DNA of 64,000 bases from Photobacterium angustum (GCF_002954615.1 NZ_MSCJ01000003.1:806001-870000), one strand, 5' to 3'. Numbered from the stretch's first letter, positions 46,058 to 55,779 are shown. The notes: a model not told the origin generated them from the sequence alone. Translations and numbers: made by a program.

Positions 46058-46453
46058 TTAATGGGAGAAATGATTAACAATCCATGTTAATAGGCTGGCG
46101 AACAGAGCTGTTATTGCCGCCATGAATAACATTACAACAGGAGAAAAAATGTAGAGGGAAATATAGTATTCGTGCGATGCGCTAATTAGATGAAAAGCAT
46201 AAGGCATTGTAATAGATAGAAAAGATATAGAAATCCATGTAAAGAATAACAACCATGCAGAATATGATTGGACAGTGATGAGCGTTTTGTTATGAAAATA
46301 TTCATAGTGCTTAATGATAATATGTAAACTTAACAGAGGCAGAAGTGACCAAAAAATAAGCGCAAAACTAAAGACACTATGCTGTGGGTGCCAATTAAAC
46401 ATAAGTATATTAATAATAAAGATGCTAATAATTGAATATGCTCGGTAAGTCAT
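46058..46453 (-). CDS. Hypothetical four-helix membrane protein
   Basis: 131 residues with four hydrophobic segments (YSIISIFIINILMFNW, FSFALIFWSLLPLLSLHIII, AWLLFFTWISISFLSI, IFSPVVMLFMAAITALFASL). No motif recognised. Low GC, weak RBS. Placed upstream of the tyrosine cluster on the same strand, with 261 bases between. Confidence 0.6.
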   Translation of the reverse strand: MTYRAYSIISIFIINILMFNWHPQHSVFSFALIFWSLLPLLSLHIIIKHYEYFHNKTLITVQSYSAWLLFFTWISISFLSITMPYAFHLISASHEYYISLYIFSPVVMLFMAAITALFASLLTWIVNHFSH

Positions 46454-46947
46454 CGTTTTAAAAGAGAAATTAGATATTTATGAGCAAGATTATATTGTGC
46501 TGTTTGAATCAATACCGCTACACCGCACATAAAATGAAGAAGAGCCGTTATTTCTAAACATTATGGTAATAAATAGGTCGTCTAGCGCGTTTATGTGTGT
46601 TTTTAACTTTTTAATATGCTATGTCCGAATTTATTAGTGCGAATGTTAATTTGTTAACTTGTTAATTTATAAGGTTAAAAATACAGTCAGCATTGTGAGA
46701 TTCTATTTTTACGGCAAAAAAAGTAAACGTCAGTAAGAACCCCTTATCTTATTTAATGATAAAGTATTCTGGCATTATTTTTTGAATAGAATAAAACTTG
46801 AATCGTTATTCACTATTACTGTATTAAGTTTTCATCGAAAACAGGGGGGATCCCATGTTTCGTAATGTGGATATGTTTAATATTCGGTAAGATGTAAGTG
46901 ATAGGATTATTCCGAATTTGTATTGTGTTATTTATGATTAAGATTAG
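46454..46947. other. AT-rich divergent intergenic region
   Basis: 494 bases between divergent genes, with no coding frame of note. It presumably holds the promoters of the membrane-protein and GntR genes. A weak hairpin CTTATC ... GATAAAG lies near 46745-46765. Nothing else recognised. Confidence 0.4.
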
Positions 46948-47640
46948 ATGGTTGGTATGACTAAAGATAATTTTGCAACCATAAGCGATAGAGTAATGTG
47001 CCAGATTAGGCATGATATCTTATGTGGTGAGTTTGAAGCTGGTCAGAAACTGGTACTCAGTGAATTAAAAGAACGCTATCAAGTTGGCGGTACTCCTTTA
47101 AGAGAGGCAATGGTGCAATTATCTTGGCAGAAATATGTCAAGATGGAGCCTCAGAAAGGCTTTTGGGTTGCCGATGTTTCACTCGATGAATTACGTGGAA
47201 TTTTAAAGGCACGTTTGGCCCTAGGTCATGTTGCGTTAAAAGATGCGATTAAAAAGGGGGATGAAGCATGGGAACTACAGGTTTTAACGGCCTTTCACAA
47301 GCTTAATCGGTTAGATCCTGAATCAGCATTGTTTGATTATGATGAATGGGAATTGCGCCACAAAGAGTTTCATCTATCGCTTGTTGCGTGTGAAGGCTCT
47401 GAGTTTATACTCGATATGATCTCAAATGTTTATGATCAGCAAGAACGTTATCGACACTTCTTACTGAACGCGAACCTATCACCAGAGAAGCAATATCATG
47501 ACAATGGTGAGCATGAAGCGCTGATGAAAGCGGTGTTATCGCGTAATGTTGAACTCTCTTGTCAGTTATTAAAAGAGCATGGTGAACGTTTGTACCAGAT
47601 ACTTGAAAAAGCCCCTTCACTGAAAGCGTTACTTAACTAG
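46948..47640 (+). CDS. GntR-family regulator, FCD subgroup
   Basis: 230 residues. The N-terminal winged HTH is at residues 10-75 (ILCGEFEAGQKLVLSELKER, then YQVGGTPLREAMVQLS); the C-terminal FCD helical domain follows (LRHKEFHLSLVACEG with the metal-binding Asp/His pattern, later GEHEALMKAVL). Resembles CsiR-type repressors. Alternative start at 46957. It precedes the aminotransferase gene on the same strand by 154 bases and may regulate it; the divergent tyrosine cluster is another possible target. Ligand unknown. Confidence 0.9.
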   Translation: MVGMTKDNFATISDRVMCQIRHDILCGEFEAGQKLVLSELKERYQVGGTPLREAMVQLSWQKYVKMEPQKGFWVADVSLDELRGILKARLALGHVALKDAIKKGDEAWELQVLTAFHKLNRLDPESALFDYDEWELRHKEFHLSLVACEGSEFILDMISNVYDQQERYRHFLLNANLSPEKQYHDNGEHEALMKAVLSRNVELSCQLLKEHGERLYQILEKAPSLKALLN

Positions 47641-47794
47641 CCAAATGTTAAAGTAAGTGAACAGACACGATAATTGATTAAGTTATGATGCTTAACTTAA
47701 TCAATTAATTAATGTTTGATTTCATTATTTCTAATGACGTTAATTAAATGAAGTGATAACTTAATTTCATTGTTATATAAATGGAATTAATTAG

Positions 47795-48976
47795 ATGTTT
47801 AAATCGCTCTCTCCAGCCCAATTAGATCCTATTCTTTCCCTATCGATTGCATATCGAGAAGATCCGCGTGACAACAAAATAGATTTAGGCATCGGCGTTT
47901 ATCGCAATAGCCTTGGTGAAACACCGATCATGCAAGCCATTCAACTTGCTGAGAAACGCTTAATTAAAACTCAAACAACAAAATCATACGTGGGTTTAGC
48001 GGGTAGTGAAGTATTTAATCAGTCGATGATGGATCTTTTACTCTCAGAAACATCGGCACATTCTCGTGCAGCAGCAGTACAAACACCTGGCGCGAGCGGT
48101 GCGCTACGTATGCTTGCTGATCTTATTCAAATTGCTCAACCTGATACAACTGTTTGGTTAACCAACCCGAGTTATGTTAACCATAAACCTGTGATGGAAG
48201 CGGCAGGTTTAAAGGTGAAATTCTATCCGTATTTCGACCCTGAAACTAAGCAAGTAAATAGTGAGGCCATGCTCAGTGAGCTTGCTAAAGCTGGCCCTAA
48301 AGATGTTGTGCTATTACATGGTTGCTGCCATAACCCGACAGGTGCTGATATTACATTTGCTGATTGGCAAGCGATTACAACATTGGCAAATAAAAATGGT
48401 TTTATGCCTTTTGTTGATATGGCATACCTTGGTTTTGGCGATGGCTTAGAACAAGACGGTGCTGGGCTTAAGTATATGGCTGACAACACAGAAGAGATGG
48501 TTGTCGCGACTTCGTGTTCAAAGAACTTTGGTTTGTACCGTGAACGAACGGGTGCTGCGATTATTATTAGTAATAGTCAGCAAGAAGCACAAAAAGCGAA
48601 AGGACGTATTCTTACTTTAGCGCGTTCAAGTTATACCATGCCACCAGATCATGGCGCGGCATTAGTTGCTGATATTTTAAATGATCAGCAACTGACAAAT
48701 ATCTGGAAAGATGAATTGGATACCATGCATAGCCGTATATTGACGTTACGCCAAGGGCTAACGCAAGCAATACGTCAACGTGGTAGTGATCAGTTTGATT
48801 TTATTGAACAGCATAAAGGTATGTTCTCTGTAACAGGCTTAACACCTGAGCAGATTTTAACCCTACGTGAGCAATATGGTATTTATGCGGTAGGAGATGG
48901 GCGAATTAATATTGCTGGCTTACAAGAGAAGCATATTGACCACTTGGCAGATGCCTTAGTTAGCGTGTCACGATAA
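47795..48976 (+). CDS. Aspartate/aromatic aminotransferase (class I)
   Basis: 393 residues, typical of AspC/TyrB. Landmarks: IDLGIGVYRNSLGETPIM, TPGASGALRMLADLI, LLHGCCHNPTGADIT, and the PLP Lys in SCSKNFGLYRERTGAA near residue 246; the substrate-carboxylate Arg region lies near the C-terminus. It exchanges amino groups between aromatic amino acids or aspartate and 2-oxoglutarate. Which substrate dominates cannot be read. Preceded by the GntR gene; followed by a terminator. Confidence 0.9.
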   Translation: MFKSLSPAQLDPILSLSIAYREDPRDNKIDLGIGVYRNSLGETPIMQAIQLAEKRLIKTQTTKSYVGLAGSEVFNQSMMDLLLSETSAHSRAAAVQTPGASGALRMLADLIQIAQPDTTVWLTNPSYVNHKPVMEAAGLKVKFYPYFDPETKQVNSEAMLSELAKAGPKDVVLLHGCCHNPTGADITFADWQAITTLANKNGFMPFVDMAYLGFGDGLEQDGAGLKYMADNTEEMVVATSCSKNFGLYRERTGAAIIISNSQQEAQKAKGRILTLARSSYTMPPDHGAALVADILNDQQLTNIWKDELDTMHSRILTLRQGLTQAIRQRGSDQFDFIEQHKGMFSVTGLTPEQILTLREQYGIYAVGDGRINIAGLQEKHIDHLADALVSVSR

Positions 48977-48992
48977 TCAATTGATTAATAGT

Positions 48993-49027
48993 AAAGCCTG
49001 CACCTATTTTGATTAGTGCAGGCTTTA
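48993..49027. terminator. Bidirectional terminator after the aminotransferase gene
   Basis: Stem AAAGCCTGCAC/GTGCAGGCTTT with a loop of about 12 bases, between convergent genes. Confidence 0.85.
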
Positions 49028-49041
49028 TTGCTTACATTCTG

Positions 49042-49422
49042 TTATTTACCTGCGACTTTTGCCGCGAGTAATCCTTGCATTGCGTAGACGTTGGTTTTGC
49101 CATTGAACTCAAGAGTCATTGGTTCATGTTGACCAGAAATCCACAATTTTAATTCTGCATCTAAATCGAAGTGGCCTTTTGTTTCTACGGCATACATGGT
49201 GATCGATTTGTAAGCAATAGAGCGGTATTCTACTTTTTTACCCGTGATACCTTGCTTATCAATAAGGATCAGGCGGTAGTCTGTTAAAATGATCATATCG
49301 CGAACAAGTTTGTATGCGAGTTCTATATTCTCATTCGGACCAAGGATCGTTGATAGCTCCTCAGTCGCGTCAGCGATACTCATTTCACCAGCGTTGCCTA
49401 GCAGTGCATTAAAAAGACCCAT
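49042..49422 (-). CDS. Bacterial PH-domain protein
   Basis: 126 residues, one bacterial PH-like fold: GNAGEMSIADATEELSTILG, then VRDMIILTDYRLILIDKQGI and YRSIAYKSITMYAVETKGHF, the hallmark strand pattern of the bPH family. No membrane helix. Function of such proteins is mostly unknown. AAGGAAG precedes the ATG. Upstream spacer 49423-49811 (389 bases) holds its promoter and the terminator at 49764-49790 but no gene. Confidence 0.88.
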   Translation of the reverse strand: MGLFNALLGNAGEMSIADATEELSTILGPNENIELAYKLVRDMIILTDYRLILIDKQGITGKKVEYRSIAYKSITMYAVETKGHFDLDAELKLWISGQHEPMTLEFNGKTNVYAMQGLLAAKVAGK

Positions 49423-49763
49423 TTATTCTTCCTTTTATCCTTGATAACTAAATCATTAATTTATCGATATACTGTTTTTGATTTTAATCGAATTGTGTTT
49501 TTTACACTAGCAGAAACATGACAAGGTTTGGGTGAGCTTTTCGTTAAAAGTCTGGAAAAGTACTGGATATAAAGGGAAACCCTAATGGATATGTAAATGT
49601 TCCCTAAAAATATTGGTGGAGCTGTGAGTATCCTATTTCAATTGGTAACTTCGATAATGACTTCATAGATTGAGGGGGAGCGTAAAATCGTTTTCAGATA
49701 ATAAAGGTACAGTAAAGGACATTTACGTTAATAGCATAATTTAGCGCTACTTTTTCTGCTCAT

Positions 49764-49790
49764 AACGCAGCGTTAGTGAAACGCTGCGTT
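49764..49790 (-). terminator. Terminator of the D-threonine-aldolase-like gene
   Basis: Perfect 11-bp stem AACGCAGCGTT/AACGCTGCGTT with a 5-base loop, 22 bases past the stop. Confidence 0.85.
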
Positions 49791-49811
49791 TTATGATGTT
49801 TAAATAGAGGT

Positions 49812-50918
49812 TTAATCAGAACGACCACGGCCAATAATTGGGAATTGATCTATGACTTCACTTCCTCTTACGGCATACAAGGTGTTGAAATTGTTTAACG
49901 TTGTATCGCAATGGCTTGGAAGCAATATGAGTTGTTGGCCTATTTGTAGTGGTGCATGGTTATTAATGAGGTGAATAATACCATGTTCATCTCCTCCCGA
50001 TTTGTAACTAAGCATGTCGTCACTTTCTACTTTAGGCATGCCAAGATCAATAGAAAGACATTTCATACCTGCATCAATGATCGCTCGCTGTGGAGTAGGG
50101 TGGCTAATAACAGTACTTAATACTTTTAGAGTGACATCAAATTGGTTATTTTGATACTGATCATTTTCATCACCAATATCTTGATAAGTGGTATCCATAA
50201 ACAAGTAAGAGCCTGCTTGAATTTCACTAAACCCTAGCCCTTGATAGGCTTCATATGTGCCCGTTCCACCACCACTCACAATCTCCGGTGCCAGCCCTTT
50301 AGGTGTTAATACGTTATTAATGTAATTAAAGAGATCTTCAACGACTGTTCTTGCTTGAGTATTTCGCTCTTGATAACCTTTTATATGCTGCAAGTGACCA
50401 CTGTATGCCTGCAACCCAACATAACTTACACCATCAGAACAATTAATTGTTTCTATTAATGAAATTAAATCATCACCGATCTCTACGCCACAACGTTGTT
50501 GACCACTTTCTACTTCAATCATTAATTCAATACAAATTCCCGCATCTGTTGCTGCTTCTGAGATATCGATAATGTGCTGCTTATGATCAATTACCTGAAT
50601 AAAGCGATAGTCGGGATATTGCTGATAAAGTTTGACTAAACGTTGAATCTTATTTTTTCCGGCTATAGGGGTTGTTATTAGAATATCGTTAATCCCCCCG
50701 GCAGCCATAACTTCGGCTTCCCCAAGTTTCGCAGTACATATTCCTTGTGCTCCTGCATCAATCTGCATTTTCGCTATAGTGGGGCTTTTATGTGCTTTAG
50801 TGTGCGGTCTGAGATTTAACTGTAGAGCATCAATACGTTGTTGCATCTCGTGTATATTGTTTGTCATTTTGTCGAAGTCAACGATCAAAGCTGGTGTGGG
50901 GAGTTGAGCGATATTCAT
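49812..50918 (-). CDS. D-threonine aldolase / D-serine dehydratase-like PLP enzyme (DSD1 family)
   Basis: 368 residues. The alanine-racemase-type PLP barrel starts with LPTPALIVDFDKMTNNIHEM, with the PLP Lys in RPHTKAHKSPTIAKM near residue 44. The C-terminal DSD domain has the metal-binding His and Cys in LLPSHCDTTLNNF near residue 342. Members cleave D-threonine or D-3-hydroxyaspartate, or dehydrate D-serine, with a divalent metal. Which reaction applies cannot be chosen from the sequence. Monocistronic. Confidence 0.88.
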   Translation of the reverse strand: MNIAQLPTPALIVDFDKMTNNIHEMQQRIDALQLNLRPHTKAHKSPTIAKMQIDAGAQGICTAKLGEAEVMAAGGINDILITTPIAGKNKIQRLVKLYQQYPDYRFIQVIDHKQHIIDISEAATDAGICIELMIEVESGQQRCGVEIGDDLISLIETINCSDGVSYVGLQAYSGHLQHIKGYQERNTQARTVVEDLFNYINNVLTPKGLAPEIVSGGGTGTYEAYQGLGFSEIQAGSYLFMDTTYQDIGDENDQYQNNQFDVTLKVLSTVISHPTPQRAIIDAGMKCLSIDLGMPKVESDDMLSYKSGGDEHGIIHLINNHAPLQIGQQLILLPSHCDTTLNNFNTLYAVRGSEVIDQFPIIGRGRSD

Positions 50919-51089
50919 TGTTAACTTTTCTCTCTTTTTATTTTTAAGTGAAGCTGTCTTATTTTCGCCCTATCTGGCTAGAATTGAATTTTGTGTAGTA
51001 TACAATCAACTTGGTCTTTTGAGCGTATTGAAAATAATACGGCGCAGAGCTAGATACTAGGTGGAAAGCACCACCAACGATACCAATAT

Positions 51090-51130
51090 GTGACATTACT
51101 ATATTGTTAAAAAGTGACATTATTATATTG
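51090..51130. repeat. Pair of 17-base direct repeats
   Basis: GTGACATTACTATATTG at 51090-51106 and GTGACATTATTATATTG at 51114-51130, one mismatch, with starts 24 bases apart. It lies in the 351-base spacer 50919-51269, which has no credible gene. Possible tandem regulator site. Confidence 0.55.
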
Positions 51131-51269
51131 CGTTTACACAAAGGTGTACGTAAAAATAACTTTTTCCTTAAATGAACGTCTTTTGTGGTTAACACCTATT
51201 AGTTAAAAATTGATAAGTGTCAACCTAAATAGCAGTCTTTTAAAAGTAAAAAAATTAATTGATTTAGTC

Positions 51270-51644
51270 TTAATTAGCAGGTTTGTTTATATATTTCACA
51301 GTAAGATTATCTGCCTTTAGTTTTATACTATGATCATGTTCTTGTATTACCGTTAGCTTGTCTGTGCTCACTAGAACTGTTTGTTTACTCATGTTTGATA
51401 CAGGAAAGCTTGCTTCAACATTCCCTTTATAAACCATTCCATTCGGTTCGTCATGCTCTGAGTCACCGACAAAGTTAATTACTGTACCGCTATTAACTTG
51501 CATTACGACATCACCGCTATAACTTTGGTAATCTTTATGCTGTTGTTCATGTTGGGACGTTATAGTGAATGGATTGATTGTTCCTGCAAAAGCCATCACG
51601 CTTGCAAAAAATAAAGAGCAAATTAATACTATTTTGGTTTTCAT
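51270..51644 (-). CDS. Hypothetical periplasmic protein
   Basis: 124 residues with a clear signal peptide (MKTKIVLICSLFFASVMAFA, cleavage after AFA). The mature part is beta-rich and repetitive (SYSGDVVMQVNSGTVINFVG, YKGNVEASFPVS, DKLTVIQEHDHSIKLKADNL), reminiscent of the OstA/LptA fold, but similarity is too slight to assign. AAGGA precedes the ATG. Confidence 0.65.
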   Translation of the reverse strand: MKTKIVLICSLFFASVMAFAGTINPFTITSQHEQQHKDYQSYSGDVVMQVNSGTVINFVGDSEHDEPNGMVYKGNVEASFPVSNMSKQTVLVSTDKLTVIQEHDHSIKLKADNLTVKYINKPAN

Positions 51645-52061
51645 TTTCTATCCTTATTGTTATTTATTTAAAAAATAAAACATTCGTATATTTGGTTCTG
51701 TCACAAAGATAATTAAAGGTGTGACATACTTAATCTACGGATACTTTTAGACTGCGAGTGCATTGAATAGTTCAAAGGCCGTCTGAACTTAAATACTTAT
51801 CTGTTCTTGATAGCGATAATGTATTTATGAGTATATTTTTTATAAAAGTAAGAATCCTTATTAATATAGCTGCGAACGCTTGTGTTCACTGGTTTCGCAA
51901 ACTTTTTAATGAACTGCTGAGTGTCTGTGGATCAGGATAAGAATAGGAGAGGGTAGGAAAGAAAATACAGCATGGAGGACATTTCAACCCAAAGTACTGA
52001 CGTACTCTGGGAGGAAAGTTCATTCATTACCACAGAAGGAGTGTGGATTTTTTTAGATATA
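51645..52061. other. Structured spacer with a repeat A fragment
   Basis: 417 bases without a gene. It contains the hairpin AGTTCA ... TGAACT near 51769-51790, a short match to the gene-proximal block of repeat A (about 51825-51869, GAGTATATTTTTTATAAAAG and onward), and a strong hairpin CCCAAAGTAC-tgac-GTACTCTGGG at about 51990-52013. The hairpins could mark an RNA or a decayed mobile element. Confidence 0.45.
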
Positions 52062-52886
52062 TTAAGACATAGCAATATAACCTTTATCTTTAATGATTTT
52101 TTGCCCTTCTGGCGACATGATCCAAGCTAGGAACTCTTTAGCAGCAGGTTTTAGTTTACCCGGTTGGTTTAGCACCAAGAAAGGACGTGAAAGTGGGTAA
52201 GTCTTATTCAGTACATCTGCAACAGAAGCTTTATGGCCGTCTACCTCAACTGCTTTTAACGAGTTATCAATAGAACCTAATGACACAAAACCTATCGCAT
52301 CTTTGTTATTCGCAACGACTGTTTTTTCAATACCATTACCACTCGCAACTTGTGCGCGTTGGCTGATAGTCGATACTTTAACGCCGTTAATTTTTGTGGT
52401 TAGTTCCATTAACTCTTCAAACGCACCTCGAGTACCAGAACCATTTTCACGTGTTGTCACAACTACTGGGTCACTATTACCACCAACTTGAGACCATTGG
52501 GTAACATCACCTTTAAATAATTGCTCGATTTGCGATTTTGTTAGGTTGTTAACCGGGTTTTTTGGGTTAACAACAACAGCAATACCGTCACGAGCTATTT
52601 CAGTTTCAACCAATCCTGCTTTTTTCTCTTCTGCTGATAGGTTACGTGAAGCCATACCTAGATCATTTACACCTTCGATTGAAGATTTGATGCCTGCAGT
52701 TGAACCAGTACCGTTGATGTCAATAAATACGTCAGGGTGGCTCTTATGGTAGGTTTCACCTAAAACTTCCATTACCTCTGTAACAGAAGTTGAACCTGAT
52801 ACGGCGATGTGTTCTGCAGCCATAGCCGATGTAGATACTGCCGCAGAACTTAAAATTAATGAAAGTGCAAGAAGTGACTTAGTCAT
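52062..52886 (-). CDS. PstS-like phosphate-binding periplasmic protein
   Basis: 274 residues. Signal peptide to about residue 23 (cleavage after AMA). The mature protein starts EHIAVSGSTSVTEVMEVLGE; the phosphate-loop motif TGSTAGIKSS is near residue 62, then VVTTRENGSGTRGAFEEL. These are hallmarks of the shorter PstS group common in vibrios. It would deliver phosphate to a Pst ABC transporter, but no pstCAB genes are adjacent, so it is solitary. AAAGGATACAC is a good RBS. Confidence 0.93.
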   Translation of the reverse strand: MTKSLLALSLILSSAAVSTSAMAAEHIAVSGSTSVTEVMEVLGETYHKSHPDVFIDINGTGSTAGIKSSIEGVNDLGMASRNLSAEEKKAGLVETEIARDGIAVVVNPKNPVNNLTKSQIEQLFKGDVTQWSQVGGNSDPVVVTTRENGSGTRGAFEELMELTTKINGVKVSTISQRAQVASGNGIEKTVVANNKDAIGFVSLGSIDNSLKAVEVDGHKASVADVLNKTYPLSRPFLVLNQPGKLKPAAKEFLAWIMSPEGQKIIKDKGYIAMS

Positions 52887-53015
52887 GTGTATCCTTTAGG
52901 GGCTTAGTTATTTGCTGACTAAGTTAAAGTGACTATGTGACAAGTTTGTTTCAAAAAAGATTATTAGGAAGTAAGGTTAGATTCCAATAATGAAACGTAA
53001 TACTTTCAAAAATGG

Positions 53016-53438
53016 TTAGCAGCCGCGACGTTTCCAGAATTGTCCTTCATCATGATTGAAAACATTGAAGGTTTTATCCGCAATTATGCTGTTATTCATT
53101 TCTAATGTCATACGCCATGGGCCAACTTTATTACTGACAGGAGCCCAAATTGTATCACCAAGGTAAAAATCCCAATCATTATTACGAACATAAACATAAC
53201 CATCGAATGGTTCTAAGACTTCACCGTCGTCATTAGTGATGTTGGGATGGTAAATGCAGTAATGAACCTTTTCGCCTTTGGCTTTCTTGATATTAACGGT
53301 AAAACCAAATTCAATATCAATTTCAGCAGGAATGTCTAAGGTAAACTCTTTGATCTTCGGTAGCTTTTTTGAGTCTGCATCCCAAGTGGTGAAAATGCCG
53401 TATGAGTGTAGGTGTACAATAGGTTTATTTTTTGCCAT
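53016..53438 (-). CDS. DUF3859-like hypothetical protein
   Basis: 140 residues from the ATG at 53438 (MAKNKPIVHLHSYGIFTTWD); the in-frame extension to 53495 is unlikely. Beta-rich, with FTLDIPAEIDIEFGFTVNIK, VHYCIYHP and a closing GPWRMTLEMNNSIIADKTFN, the pattern of DUF3859. No signal peptide. Function unknown. Confidence 0.7.
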   Translation of the reverse strand: MAKNKPIVHLHSYGIFTTWDADSKKLPKIKEFTLDIPAEIDIEFGFTVNIKKAKGEKVHYCIYHPNITNDDGEVLEPFDGYVYVRNNDWDFYLGDTIWAPVSNKVGPWRMTLEMNNSIIADKTFNVFNHDEGQFWKRRGC

Positions 53439-53611
53439 TGAATGTGGATCTCGTTTGATGAACGGTACGGATGAGATAACCGAATAATAAATCAAAAAAC
53501 ATTAATTTTCTTTTCGAATTAAGATGTTAGCAAATATTTCTTCAGGGTATGATATGTTTTCTGATAATTTAGATGTTAATAACTCTTATTATGAATGGAA
53601 ATAGTAAATAA

Positions 53612-54436
53612 ATGGAACCAACAGTTTGGATATGGGGCTTACTGGCTTGTGCAGTAATTAGTGGATTTTATCGTAAAACTTTATTGACTGCTGTATTAGT
53701 TACTTTAGCTTTACTTGCTGCGGTATTTCAAGAACGGTTATCAATCATTGCTATCGGTGGTGTTGCTATTGGTTTTCTGGTGGCGTATTGCACCGCTAAG
53801 CAAGAAGGGAAGTGGCGTTATGCTGGATTAAGCTTCATGTTTATTTGGTCTTTAGCGCTTTTTGCTCACGCAATTCCCGGTTTTGATAATCTACAAGTAT
53901 TAGATAAGGTGTACGCTAGCCTTGATAGCACACCGTTTACTATGTATTTAAATTTAGATAAACCGTTGGTTTTCTTTGGTTTGTTATTGGCTTATCCAGC
54001 ATTGTTAGGGTGTAACAAAACTTGCAATTTTAAAGTGCTCGCTTTAGTTGTGATGGGATGTTTATCGCTATTACCTATTGCTGCGGGGTTAGGAGCGTTA
54101 AAGTTTTCTTTTTCGACACCACATTGGTTGTGGTTATTTGTACTAAACAACTTGTTGTTTACCTGTGTAGCAGAAGAAGCACTTTTTCGCGGTTTTATCC
54201 AACAAGGTTTATCGAAGCGTTTCGGTTGGGTAATCGGGCTTGTTGTTGCTAGCTTACTTTTTGGATTTGCACATATTGCTGGTGGCATGTTGCTAGTTGT
54301 GTTCGCAGGTCTTGCCGGTTTATGTTACGGCTTAGCTTTCTATCTGACAGGGCGTTTATGGGTAGCTGTATTAGTACACTTTATGTTTAATTTGACGCAT
54401 TTGATTTTCTTTACTTATCCGATGTTAGCAAAATAA
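53612..54436 (+). CDS. CPBP-family intramembrane metalloprotease
   Basis: 274 residues with about eight transmembrane helices. The three active-site motifs are in order: EEALFRGFIQQ near residue 190 (E-E-x3-R), FGFAHIAGG near residue 217 (F-x3-H) and VHFMFNLTHL near residue 255 (H-x3-N). CAAX-protease-like enzymes of this type cleave within the membrane; the bacterial substrates are mostly unknown. The spacer before it is short, and a terminator follows. Confidence 0.93.
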   Translation: MEPTVWIWGLLACAVISGFYRKTLLTAVLVTLALLAAVFQERLSIIAIGGVAIGFLVAYCTAKQEGKWRYAGLSFMFIWSLALFAHAIPGFDNLQVLDKVYASLDSTPFTMYLNLDKPLVFFGLLLAYPALLGCNKTCNFKVLALVVMGCLSLLPIAAGLGALKFSFSTPHWLWLFVLNNLLFTCVAEEALFRGFIQQGLSKRFGWVIGLVVASLLFGFAHIAGGMLLVVFAGLAGLCYGLAFYLTGRLWVAVLVHFMFNLTHLIFFTYPMLAK

Positions 54437-54440
54437 GTAA

Positions 54441-54468
54441 TAAAGCGGTCACCATGATGACCGCTTTA
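54441..54468. terminator. Bidirectional terminator
   Basis: Perfect 11-bp stem TAAAGCGGTCA/TGACCGCTTTA with a 6-base loop, between convergent protease and carboxypeptidase genes. Confidence 0.88.
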
Positions 54469-54490
54469 TATATTTACTACTTACGGGATA

Positions 54491-55624
54491 TTAGCGTAAG
54501 TGATCCATTACCACTAACACCGCTGCAAGTGTGTCGCTACCAAATGCCACACTTCGCTCTGGTGACCAACCGTATAAGCTGTCTGGTTGGTTATTGTGAT
54601 CTTTAAATGGCATTTCAATAGTGTAAGAAAGACATTTAAATTCTTCTGCTACCCAGTTAGAGCCTACAGTTAGGTTCGCTTCACCTGGCTTATCTTTATC
54701 GTAACCATGCTCAACTTGGAACTCTGGTGTAATTGTTAGCAGTGCCTGCTTGAACATATTTTCAAGATTTTCGAAGCGAGCATCATAAGATGGAATCCCT
54801 TCTGAACCTGCAACGAAGTTATAAGGAATCGCTTCATCACCATGAATATCAAGGAAGAGATCCACACCTGTTTCAAACATTTTTTCACGCACGTAGAAAA
54901 CTTCTGGGCTGTTTTCTAGTGATGGTGTTTGCCATTCACGGTTAAGGTTTACACCAATCGCATTTAGGCGAAGGTGACCACGCGCACTACCATCTGGGTT
55001 CATATTAGGCACAATGTAGAAAACGGCTTTTTCAAGTAAAGCACGGCCAACGGTATCGGTTTCATCCAGTAAGCGTTGAACAAGACCTTCAGCAAACCAC
55101 TCTGCCATTGTCTCACCTGGGTGCTGACGTGCAATCACCCATACTTTCTTTTTATTTTCGGCAGTTGATTCATCACCAATAACCAATAGACTCATATCTC
55201 GGTTATCAAGTGTGTGGCCTAATGTTTCTAAACGGCAGTTGTAGTGACTTTGTGCTAGGTGAAGAAGATCTTGGTGGCGGTCGTAGCTGTATGGTGCAAA
55301 GTAAGCAAAATACATTGATTCATTTTCAGGGATCACGCTGAAGGTTAATTTGTCACCGTCAAACTCTGCTGGAACGCGGAACCATTCTTCACGATCGTAA
55401 GAAGCTACAACATCATAGCCTTTCCAGCCTTCAGGGTAGGCTGAATTTGCCAGATCAAGGATTGTAAAGTTATGCGGTTGTTGAGCTTCTGTTTCTAAAC
55501 GGAAGTGGAACCATTGATGAAGTTCAGAGTTATTATCGTTAGGAATACTTAACTGAATGTCGTCTTTGCTATCAGCTTTAACTACGTTAATACTTCCACT
55601 TTCAAAGTTACTGAAGATTTTCAT
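54491..55624 (-). CDS. M14-family zinc carboxypeptidase
   Basis: 377 residues. An N-terminal beta-sandwich domain (to about residue 115) precedes the carboxypeptidase domain. Zinc ligands: His and Glu in ARQHPGETMAEWFAEGLVQR near residue 170, and His in FLDIHGDEAIPYN near residue 263; the catalytic Glu is in YTIEMPFKDH near residue 345. An NxR-type substrate segment is seen in NPDGSARGHLRLNAIGVNLN. No signal peptide, so it is the cytosolic AGBL-like type that removes C-terminal residues. Monocistronic. Confidence 0.93.
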   Translation of the reverse strand: MKIFSNFESGSINVVKADSKDDIQLSIPNDNNSELHQWFHFRLETEAQQPHNFTILDLANSAYPEGWKGYDVVASYDREEWFRVPAEFDGDKLTFSVIPENESMYFAYFAPYSYDRHQDLLHLAQSHYNCRLETLGHTLDNRDMSLLVIGDESTAENKKKVWVIARQHPGETMAEWFAEGLVQRLLDETDTVGRALLEKAVFYIVPNMNPDGSARGHLRLNAIGVNLNREWQTPSLENSPEVFYVREKMFETGVDLFLDIHGDEAIPYNFVAGSEGIPSYDARFENLENMFKQALLTITPEFQVEHGYDKDKPGEANLTVGSNWVAEEFKCLSYTIEMPFKDHNNQPDSLYGWSPERSVAFGSDTLAAVLVVMDHLR

Positions 55625-55733
55625 TTTTAGTTTCTCATTATAGGCTGTTATCTCAACTTACCACAAAGATAGTCTGTCTATGATGTTTTTTCCGCTATAA
55701 AATACGGCATTTGATTTGTATGATTAATAAATA

Positions 55734-55766
55734 ATCAGTCGTTCTACTAAGATTGAAGGACGACTG
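55734..55766 (-). terminator. Terminator of the cytochrome c gene
   Basis: Stem TCAGTCGTTC/GGACGACTGA with one wobble and a 13-base loop, 14 bases past the stop. Confidence 0.7.
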
Positions 55767-55779
55767 ATTTTGAGCGCGA

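Noticed and set aside
50959..51195. 78-residue minus-strand frame
   Set aside because: No RBS, no coherent hydrophobic or domain pattern, and it spans the two direct repeats; better read as non-coding.
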